Below, in pieces: positions 1 through 4,556 of a DNA stretch of 5,539 nucleotides; within the stretch, counting starts at the first letter, position 1; every line of letters begins with the position of its first letter. This DNA comes from Microthrixaceae bacterium. GTDB lineage: Bacteria; Actinomycetota; Acidimicrobiia; Acidimicrobiales; Acidimicrobilacustridaceae. The notes under the pieces were generated by a model. It saw nothing but the letters and a program-made list of their open reading frames with translations, did no database searches and was not told the origin of the DNA. The position numbers and the translations under genes are program-made. The stretch spans positions 1 through 5,539 of the forward strand of contig JAHFUU010000208.1 of assembly GCA_023264915.1 (NCBI GenBank). The letters are read 5' to 3'.

Positions 1-83
1 GGCGGGCGCACCCAGACGACGAGTGGGGCCAGCTCCCGCCTGAACGACGAAGCAGGGAGTCGGCGCCAACCAACACGCGCTGA
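1..83 (+). CDS. C-terminal tail of an upstream gene (partial, tentative)
   Basis: The frame whose first full codon is at base 3 stays open to a TGA at 81-83. It encodes a hydrophilic tail of 26 residues that begins RAHPDDEWGQLPPERR. Most codons end in G or C, and composition is better than in the other two frames; the competing frame stops at 41-43 with an Arg/Pro/Ala-only tail. The TGA lies 21 nt before the vWA start, which suits an upstream member of the same operon. Too little is present to name a family. It could also be non-coding. Confidence 0.45.
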   Translation, partial: RAHPDDEWGQLPPERRSRESAPTNTR

Positions 84-93
84 GGAGCGCAGA

Positions 94-100
94 GAGGGGA
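94..100 (+). promoter_or_regulatory. Shine-Dalgarno site of the vWA gene
   Basis: The purine run GAGGGGA ends 4 nt before the ATG at 105 and supports that start. It is the only clear ribosome binding site in the left operon; the next two genes lack one and probably rely on translational coupling. Confidence 0.6.
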
Positions 101-104
101 CAGG

Positions 105-800
105 ATGGACCAGTTCGGCAGCACGCTTTCATACGCGGTCGACATCGTCTTCTGCGTCGACTGCACCGGCAGCATGGAACCGGTGCTCGAGCAGGTGAAG
201 GCAAGCGCACTGAGCTTCCACGAACGCCTTGCGGACGCCATGGCCGACAAGCGCAAGAACATCTCGAGCCTGCGCATCCGCACGATCGCCTTCCGTGACT
301 ACCTGCACGATCAACCCGACGACGTGATGCTGGCCACGCCCTTCTTCGACCTGCCCGAGGAGTCGGCCGACTTCGATGCCGCAGTTCGGATGCTCGAGCC
401 CTTTGGCGGCGGCGACGAACCCGAGTCCGGGCTCGAGGGACTGGCGTTCTCGATGCACAGCGAGTGGGAGCGCGGCCTCGACAGGCGGCGGCACATCATC
501 GTGATGTTCACCGACGCCTCGGCCCACCCGCTCGAGCGTGCATTCCACATCACTGGGGCTCAGTACCCGGGAATCATCCCCCAGACCCTCGACGAGCTGA
601 CCGAGGTGTGGGAATCACCCAACGGGGGGGTGATGGAGCACAGCGCCAAGCGCCTGCTCATCTATGCGCCCGACGTGTTCCCCTGGAACGTGATCTCCTC
701 GACCTGGTCGAACACGCTCCACTACCTCTCCAGCGCCGGCGACGGCCTCAACGACCAGGAGTTCCGCCAGATAATCGACAACATCGCCAACAGCGTGTAG
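105..800 (+). CDS. Stand-alone von Willebrand factor A (vWA) domain protein
   Basis: 231 aa, almost entirely one vWA domain. The first strand (VDIVFCVD, 12-19) leads into the metal-ion-dependent adhesion site (MIDAS) motif D19-C-T21-G-S23-M, the family's DxSxS element. A GGGDEPE segment (101-107) sits where the third metal-coordinating loop is expected, and IIVMFTDASAH (131-141) supplies the conserved strand and D137. No signal peptide or membrane helix is seen, so it should be cytoplasmic. vWA domains of this kind usually act as Mg2+-dependent protein-interaction modules, often beside kinases, phosphatases, MoxR-type ATPases or zinc-ribbon proteins. The start is supported by a Shine-Dalgarno 4 nt upstream. 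The next gene begins 10 nt after the stop, implying co-transcription with the zinc-finger protein. The family call is firm; partner and process are unknown. Confidence 0.9.
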   Translation: MDQFGSTLSYAVDIVFCVDCTGSMEPVLEQVKASALSFHERLADAMADKRKNISSLRIRTIAFRDYLHDQPDDVMLATPFFDLPEESADFDAAVRMLEPFGGGDEPESGLEGLAFSMHSEWERGLDRRRHIIVMFTDASAHPLERAFHITGAQYPGIIPQTLDELTEVWESPNGGVMEHSAKRLLIYAPDVFPWNVISSTWSNTLHYLSSAGDGLNDQEFRQIIDNIANSV

Positions 801-810
801 ATCAGAGCCG

Positions 811-1188
811 ATGACCTCGACGCCGAGCGAGCAGTGGCGCTGCGCCTACTGCGAGACCTGGAACCTCGCGTCCCACGAGAGCTGCCTGGTCTGCGAGCGA
901 GAGCGGCCGGCCGGATCTGTCACGTCCCGGCCTCCGACCACGCCGGTGCCACCGGCTGGCTCATCGGCCGGCTACAAGCCGCGACCTGCACCCCGATCGC
1001 CTCCCACGCCCCCCCTCCCCCCAGCTGCCCACGGCGCGCCGCTCAGCCGCCGGTCCGGTCCACCGGTCGTGTACGTGGCCTCTGTCCCTCCCCGGCCCGC
1101 GAGCTGGTGGAGGGTGCCTGCGATCATCCTCGCGGTCGGGCTTCTCGTGGTGATCGGTGTGCTCGTCGGCCTGATCCTCACCTCCTGA
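811..1188 (+). CDS. Small tail-anchored membrane protein with RanBP2-type zinc finger
   Basis: 125 aa. Residues 9-28 fit the RanBP2 zinc-finger pattern W-x-C-x2-C-x3-N-x6-C-x2-C: W9, C11, C14, N18, C25, C28. Residues about 33-98 are a Pro/Ser/Ala-rich, probably unstructured linker. A single hydrophobic helix (about 102-123, after WWR) ends two residues before the C-terminus, so the protein is predicted to be tail-anchored with its zinc finger in the cytoplasm. In eukaryotes this finger binds RNA or ubiquitin; in bacteria it is better read as a generic protein- or nucleic-acid-interaction module. No good Shine-Dalgarno precedes the ATG, but it lies 10 nt after the vWA stop and only 2 nt separate it from the next gene, so translation is probably coupled. 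A longer open frame overlapping it from 834 is the in-frame upstream extension of the next gene and has implausible composition. Confidence 0.82.
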   Translation: MTSTPSEQWRCAYCETWNLASHESCLVCERERPAGSVTSRPPTTPVPPAGSSAGYKPRPAPRSPPTPPLPPAAHGAPLSRRSGPPVVYVASVPPRPASWWRVPAIILAVGLLVVIGVLVGLILTS

Positions 1189-1190
1189 CC

Positions 1191-2804
1191 ATGATCGATC
1201 CACCGGCTGACGACGCGCCCCCGATCGACTGGATGCGTGAGGTCGGTGAGGCCGGTCGCGGCTCTGACCGGTTGGCTCCTGCGCCAGACTGTGGCCAGCT
1301 GCTCGCCGCCTCGACTGGTCTTGCCAGCACCGTAGAGACGGACTTGATGATCGAGTGGCTCCAGAGGGCGGTCGCCCGGGCCTCTGACCGGCGCGACCAG
1401 ATCGGCGAGCGCCTCGCGCTCACGCTTGTCGAACTGCTCGGCGGTGCAGGGGGCGGCACCACCGGCACCACCGGCACCACCGGGGGCACGGGGAGAACGG
1501 GGGGCCTGCCCCAGGTGGTGCTCGATGACGAGCAGGCAGGCAACGGCGAGCTCGGGCTGGTGATCCGAGCACATGTCGCCATCGCGACATACCTGAGGGA
1601 CGGACCCGCGACCGGGGTTCCAGCGCTTCGAGGTGCACTGGCCGACACCCACATCGGCCGGAACGAGAACGTCGAAGCCGTGCTGCGCTGCTTCCTTGCC
1701 CACGCCAACCTTCTGGAAGGCAGCAGCGGCCAGCTCAACCGTGAGCTCCGGCGGGTGTCCGACCTCGGCAGCGGGTCATCCACACCGACCATCACGGGTG
1801 CGCTTCGCGACGGGATCCTCGGAACGTGGCAAGCAGCAACCGGTGACCGCAACGGGGCAGCGGCCACGTTCTCGTCGTCCACGAACCGCTGTCGCCACGA
1901 TCCTCGTGCAGCGGCACTTCTCTCGGCCTTCGAGGCCGAAGCGTCCATCTCCGACGAAGGCGTGGGCGGGCCCGATGGTCGCCACGATCCTTGGCCCGGC
2001 AGTGGCCGACCAGCAGCCGAGTGGATCGGTGAGATGGCGCGACGCGGCCAGGCACGGGTCATCGCCTCGCGAGGGCAGCCGGGTGAGGCCATCGAGCTTC
2101 TCGACGGCATCGAGCCGACGACGTTCCAGGGTGCCGTCACGACCGTCCTTCTGGCGAGGCTGCTCATCGGCCAGGGCAACCAGGCCCGGGCCACCGCCGC
2201 ACTCGGGCCAGCAGTCGAGGTGCTAGACCGGGCCGGTGCAAACCGGGCGGCCGTCGAGGCTCTGATGTTGCTGGGTTCGGTAGCGGCCGCCGAAGTCGAG
2301 CGATCCGACGCGTACGCGCGCGCGCTCTCGCTGTCCACCAGTGACCCTCTGTTCGAGGCCTGCTGGGCCACCAGGCCGCCGATGAACGTGCGCGTCATCG
2401 GCCAGAAGGCGCTTGCCGTGGGCAACGAACCGCTCGATCTGGGAGACAGGGCCGAACAGCTGTTCATCTCAGTGCTGGTATCGGGCGAGGCCGGGGCGCA
2501 CTGGGAGACGGTGGCTGCGTGGTTGTGGCCCGACGAGGCCGACATGGCCAAGCTGAAGAGCCGCGTCAGCTCGACCACCAACCTGTGCCGCAAGGCCCTC
2601 GGGTCCGAGGCTTGGCGCCTCGTTCGCGAAGGCCCGATCCTCAAGGTGCACCGGCGCTCGCTGCATCTCGACCTTGACGACGAAAGCGCTCTCGCCGGCA
2701 TGGGGTCGCTCCCGGACTCGGCCCGGGAGCCCTTGCTCCCCGGGTGGGCCCAGCTCGAATGGGTCCAGGATGCCGAGCAGGCCCGCTCTGAGCGGATGCC
2801 CTGA
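1191..2804 (+). CDS. Helical-repeat protein with C-terminal SARP/OmpR-type winged helix (putative transcriptional regulator)
   Basis: 537 aa from the ATG at 1191, 2 nt after the previous stop. The frame is open back to 834, but that stretch overlaps the zinc-finger gene and looks non-coding. Residues about 40-395 are Ala/Leu/Arg-rich and helical, with TPR-like hairpins clearest at 288-375. A Gly/Thr low-complexity loop (84-105) interrupts the N-terminal part. Residues about 399-497 match the winged helix of SARP/OmpR-type regulators: opening strands NVRVIGQ, the LWPDEAD signature (445-451), a recognition-helix region KLKSRVSSTTNLCRKALG, and the closing wing ending LHLDLDD. After it, PLLPGW (514-519) and EWV resemble the first helix of a bacterial transcriptional activation domain (BTAD), but the protein stops there. 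Canonical SARPs place the winged helix first and BTAD/TPR after; here helical repeats come first and the BTAD is a stub. It probably binds DNA; target and inducer are unknown. No Shine-Dalgarno is seen, suggesting coupling. Confidence 0.8.
   Translation: MIDPPADDAPPIDWMREVGEAGRGSDRLAPAPDCGQLLAASTGLASTVETDLMIEWLQRAVARASDRRDQIGERLALTLVELLGGAGGGTTGTTGTTGGTGRTGGLPQVVLDDEQAGNGELGLVIRAHVAIATYLRDGPATGVPALRGALADTHIGRNENVEAVLRCFLAHANLLEGSSGQLNRELRRVSDLGSGSSTPTITGALRDGILGTWQAATGDRNGAAATFSSSTNRCRHDPRAAALLSAFEAEASISDEGVGGPDGRHDPWPGSGRPAAEWIGEMARRGQARVIASRGQPGEAIELLDGIEPTTFQGAVTTVLLARLLIGQGNQARATAALGPAVEVLDRAGANRAAVEALMLLGSVAAAEVERSDAYARALSLSTSDPLFEACWATRPPMNVRVIGQKALAVGNEPLDLGDRAEQLFISVLVSGEAGAHWETVAAWLWPDEADMAKLKSRVSSTTNLCRKALGSEAWRLVREGPILKVHRRSLHLDLDDESALAGMGSLPDSAREPLLPGWAQLEWVQDAEQARSERMP
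1455..1481 (+). repeat. Three perfect 9-bp tandem repeats (GGCACCACC) in the regulator gene
   Basis: GGCACCACC occurs three times head to tail, in frame, encoding Gly-Thr-Thr x3 (residues 89-97) inside a Gly/Thr stretch. As the unit is a multiple of three, copy-number change would lengthen the loop without breaking the frame. Confidence 0.85.
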
Positions 2805-2807
2805 CCC

Positions 2808-2881
2808 AAGGCGCCGGTGATGGGTGAGCATGGAAAGGCCATGCGACGGGTCACGGCCCCCGAAGCGGAACCCGGCGCTTT
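2808..2881 (+). repeat. Nested inverted repeats after the regulator gene
   Basis: Outer arms AAGGCGCCGG (2808-2817) and CCGGCGCTTT (2872-2881) can form a 10-bp stem with one G-U pair. Inside lies a perfect GCATGG/CCATGC hairpin (2828-2833 and 2839-2844, 5-nt loop), flanked by GTGA (2824-2827) and TCAC (2851-2854), which could add four pairs across a bulge. The first arm begins 4 nt after the stop codon. This could be a structured 3' end or weak terminator, but no T-run follows. Chance pairing is common at this base composition. Confidence 0.35.
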
Positions 2882-2909
2882 GGATCCGCGAACCGCCGAT
2901 GTGGATCCG
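2881..2909 (+). repeat. Direct repeat TGGATCCG x2, 21-bp period (possible operator)
   Basis: TGGATCCG occurs at 2881-2888 and 2902-2909, so the two copies lie on the same face of the helix. SARP-type regulators are known to bind short direct repeats with spacing near one or two helical turns, and a SARP-like winged helix is encoded just upstream. The link to that protein is inference. The spacing could also come from a 7-codon repeat if the short frame 2820-2918 were translated. Confidence 0.35.
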
Positions 2910-3031
2910 TTTCCCTGACCTTTTGCCTTGCAGGGACTCCTGAGGTGCCGATAGGTGCCAAGGGAGTAGGGCCTTCCACGCGGGCCGGCGGCGCGGTGCC
3001 GGCGGCGTCCGGCGCGGGGCCTCACTCGTAT

Positions 3032-3038
3032 GGGAGGT
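3032..3038 (+). promoter_or_regulatory. Shine-Dalgarno that fixes the start at 3044
   Basis: GGGAGGT lies 5 nt before the ATG at 3044. It picks this start over the GTG at 2945, which has no comparable site. The paralogue downstream starts at the equivalent residue, also after GGGAGG. Confidence 0.8.
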
Positions 3039-3043
3039 GCGTC

Positions 3044-4321
3044 ATGGTTCGTTGCCCGAGCTGCAAGACGATCCAGCGAGATGGGCAGTCCAACTGCCAG
3101 GCCTGTGGCACCGCTCTCGCCGGCGGGTCAGGCCCCAACGGGCCCAGCGGACACGCCAAGAGCGCCCCCGGCCAGGGTGGCAACGGCCAGTCCGGCAACG
3201 CCGGCCGGCAACCCGCGAACGACCAGGCCGCTCCCGGGCGAAGGACCGTGGCAGGCCAGGAAGGGCCGGGCGCGCCGCGAGCGGTCACGACAACTCCGCC
3301 CCCTCCCCGTCAACCGACGTCGACTGCTGCCCAGACCTTCCAGATCGCACCGCTGGCGGCCCCGGCCAGCGAGGACCTCGTCAGCCCGGCGCCGCCGATC
3401 GCTTCTGGTCCTGTCGTGTTGGGCCCGGCTTCTGATCCCGCGGTGAGCGGTCGGCCTGCCCATGCCCCCGACCCTTACGTCTCAGCGGCCTCAGGGTCCA
3501 GCCCCGTGGTCGTCGGCCCCCCTCCCGAGGAGGGATCCTCCACCACGGCCCTCAAGGTGACAGCCGTGGTGATGGGTTCACTCGTGCTGGTGACGCTCAT
3601 CGCTCTGGTCGTCGTGCTGTTGCGCGGCCAGGACGACCAGGTCACCACGGGGCCGTCCACCTCGGCACCTTCCTCCTCCGCCGCCCCCACATCGGCTCCC
3701 ACGACCGTCCAGCAGGCCCCGGCCTCGGTCTCGATCAGCGCGCAGCGCACGACGGTGAACACCGGCGAGGCGATCACCATCAACGTCTCCTTCACGGGCG
3801 ATCCGAACGCTGTCGAGACCACGACGCTGGTGATCAACACGGTGCCCTCTCCCGAGCCAGTCAAGGGCCTCAAGAGCTCGTTCACCGTCGACGCGGGCTC
3901 CGTGGCGGCCAGCTCGACGTTCAAGGTCGCGATCTTGATGAAGGACGGCCACCAGATCGAGAGCCAGGCGGCCACCGTCAACATCGTCACCCCGACCACC
4001 CCGACTCCCCAGACCGTGTACGTAACCCAAACGACCAGCCCACCAAACACCAGCTGCATGGACTTCTGCGACGGGCCCGGAACGACGGCGAACATCCGGC
4101 CAGGCCACACCCTGATGGGGATCCGCAGCACGCCCAGCCGGTCTGGAGAGCTCGTCCGCAACGTCGACTCGGGTGACACCACCGTGATCGGCATGTGCAC
4201 CGTGACCGGCGAATGGGCCCCCGCCGTCGGCAACGCCCCCGCGGGAGACAACTGGATCCGCCTCACCGACGGCAACTACTTCTGGGACAGCTGGACCTAC
4301 AACATCTGGCCTCGGTGCTAG
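3044..4321 (+). CDS. Membrane protein: zinc ribbon, one TM helix, Ig-like domain, SH3-like domain
   Basis: 425 aa. An N-terminal Cys4 zinc ribbon (C4, C7, C18, C21; CxxC-x10-CxxC) starts right at the Met. A long Gly/Pro/Ala-rich linker follows, carrying VVLGPASDP (124-132) and PVVVGPP (154-160). One TM helix spans about 172-193. The zinc ribbon should be cytoplasmic and the rest extracytoplasmic: a Ser/Thr/Pro stalk (about 198-226), an Ig-like beta-sandwich (about 228-315) and a second Thr/Pro linker. The C-terminal domain (about 338-425) has C338, C342, C385 and C425. Its segment from about 350 (LMGIRSTPSRSGELV, then WIRL near the end) resembles bacterial SH3 (SH3b) domains, which often bind cell wall; the four Cys could form disulfides. 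There is no catalytic motif, so a sensor or scaffold role is inferred. The Ig region and both linker motifs are shared with the next gene, indicating a tandem duplication. The start is set by a strong Shine-Dalgarno and by the paralogue. Confidence 0.85.
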   Translation: MVRCPSCKTIQRDGQSNCQACGTALAGGSGPNGPSGHAKSAPGQGGNGQSGNAGRQPANDQAAPGRRTVAGQEGPGAPRAVTTTPPPPRQPTSTAAQTFQIAPLAAPASEDLVSPAPPIASGPVVLGPASDPAVSGRPAHAPDPYVSAASGSSPVVVGPPPEEGSSTTALKVTAVVMGSLVLVTLIALVVVLLRGQDDQVTTGPSTSAPSSSAAPTSAPTTVQQAPASVSISAQRTTVNTGEAITINVSFTGDPNAVETTTLVINTVPSPEPVKGLKSSFTVDAGSVAASSTFKVAILMKDGHQIESQAATVNIVTPTTPTPQTVYVTQTTSPPNTSCMDFCDGPGTTANIRPGHTLMGIRSTPSRSGELVRNVDSGDTTVIGMCTVTGEWAPAVGNAPAGDNWIRLTDGNYFWDSWTYNIWPRC

Positions 4322-4446
4322 CACCTCGGTTGCGGTCCCGATCCATGTGACCGCCTGGGCGTGGCCGGCCCCTCATCCTCTCGGGCCGACGCCGGCGCTC
4401 GAACCTCCGTGGGAGGCCCGCTCGCTGGCGCTCGCGGGCGCGTGGC

Positions 4447-4484
4447 TGACCGCCCTTTGACAGCGATTGACCGCCCTTTGACAG
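4447..4484 (+). repeat. 17-bp perfect direct repeat, 21-bp period
   Basis: TGACCGCCCTTTGACAG occurs at 4447-4463 and again at 4468-4484, separated by CGAT. The 21-bp period equals two helical turns, typical of tandem operators. The inner 10-mer CCCTTTGACA is present a third time in inverted orientation (TGTCAAAGGG, 4537-4546) just before the downstream gene. It could act as an operator in DNA, as alternative pairing arms in RNA, or both. Confidence 0.8.
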
Positions 4485-4549
4485 GTCTGGGGTCTGATGC
4501 TCCCAACGAAGCGGCCACCCGGCACCGGGGGGCCGGTGTCAAAGGGAGG
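4471..4549 (+). promoter_or_regulatory. Candidate Shine-Dalgarno sequestering stem
   Basis: The arm CCGCCCTTTGACA (4471-4483) is complementary to TGTCAAAGGGAGG (4537-4549) at 12 of 13 positions, with one G-A mismatch. The right arm contains the whole Shine-Dalgarno GGGAGG (4544-4549), 7 nt before the ATG at 4557. An identical left arm at 4450-4462 gives a second possible partner. If transcription starts upstream of the repeats, this stem would block translation initiation. Confidence 0.45.
4521..4540 (+). promoter_or_regulatory. Strong hairpin competing with the sequestering stem
   Basis: GGCACCGG (4521-4528) pairs with CCGGTGTC (4533-4540) across a GGGG tetraloop: 8 bp including one G-U pair. 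Its 3' arm uses bases 4537-4540, which are also the first four bases of the Shine-Dalgarno sequestering arm, so the full versions of the two folds are mutually exclusive. With this hairpin formed, AAAGGGAGG (4541-4549) would be left single-stranded and accessible. Confidence 0.5.
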
Positions 4550-4556
4550 CCGAGAC

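Larger units (their letters stand above)
2805..3043 (+). other. Non-coding gap before the first zinc ribbon-Ig gene
   Basis: This 239-nt stretch holds nested inverted repeats (2808-2881), a direct repeat of TGGATCCG with 21-bp period, a 10-bp-period pair of AGGTGCC (2943-2949 and 2953-2959), and a very G+C-rich segment with GCCGGCGGCG twice (2984-2993 and 2998-3007). The downstream reading frame extends back to a GTG at 2945, but the 33 extra residues are unlikely to be translated. I see no convincing sigma-70 promoter and no U-tract terminator. A 32-codon ATG frame (2820-2918) is open but has weaker codon bias than the genes. Confidence 0.6.
4322..4556 (+). promoter_or_regulatory. Long leader region of the second zinc ribbon-Ig gene
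   Basis: A 235-nt gap with no convincing gene. It contains a CCTCC/GGAGG hairpin with GTG loop (4404-4416), a pair of GGCGCTCG (4394-4401, 4427-4434), a 17-bp direct repeat, a strong hairpin and a Shine-Dalgarno inside an inverted copy of the repeat core. Both repeat copies contain TTGACA (4457-4462 and 4478-4483), a perfect -35 box. No TANNNT-like -10 lies at the right distance, so promoter identity is uncertain. A 37-codon GTG frame (4347-4460, four Trp codons) has no ribosome binding site. Confidence 0.5.

Noticed and set aside
834..1190. N-terminal extension of the regulator frame to 834
   Set aside because: It overlaps the zinc-finger gene almost entirely and reads as Arg/Pro/Cys-rich noise. 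The ATG at 1191, 2 nt after the previous stop, is the natural start.
2820..2918. 32-codon ATG frame between the regulator and the first zinc ribbon-Ig gene
   Set aside because: It has no Shine-Dalgarno and roughly 60% G/C third positions, clearly below the neighbouring genes. It is not supported as a gene, though it could explain the 21-bp spacing of TGGATCCG.
1178..3025. Long 615-codon open frame on the minus strand
   Set aside because: It mirrors the regulator gene and arises from the G+C-rich codon pattern. Its product is a Ser/Arg/Pro/Ala-rich string with no recognisable domain, while the + strand frame encodes a clear winged helix.
2945..3043. GTG start giving 33 more residues to the first zinc ribbon-Ig protein
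   Set aside because: There is no ribosome binding site there, whereas the ATG at 3044 has GGGAGGT and matches the paralogue's start exactly.
3475..4324. Two minus-strand frames (266 and 248 codons) opposite the first zinc ribbon-Ig gene
   Set aside because: Both are shadows of a Val/Thr/Ala-rich coding sequence, with no ribosome site or domain.
4314..4325. 12-bp palindrome GGTGCTAGCACC centred on the stop codon
   Set aside because: It has no loop and no following T-run, so it is not a hairpin terminator; a chance palindrome is likely.
4347..4460. 37-codon GTG frame with four Trp codons in the leader, possible leader peptide
   Set aside because: No ribosome binding site, and an ATG-TGA overlaps its start. 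Its stop does fall inside the first repeat copy, but Trp codons are not clustered as in an attenuator, and nothing links the downstream gene to tryptophan.
4457..4512. Sigma-70 promoter built on either perfect TTGACA
   Set aside because: No TA-containing -10 hexamer lies 15-19 nt downstream of either box. TTGACA is kept as a note in the leader entry, not called as a promoter.
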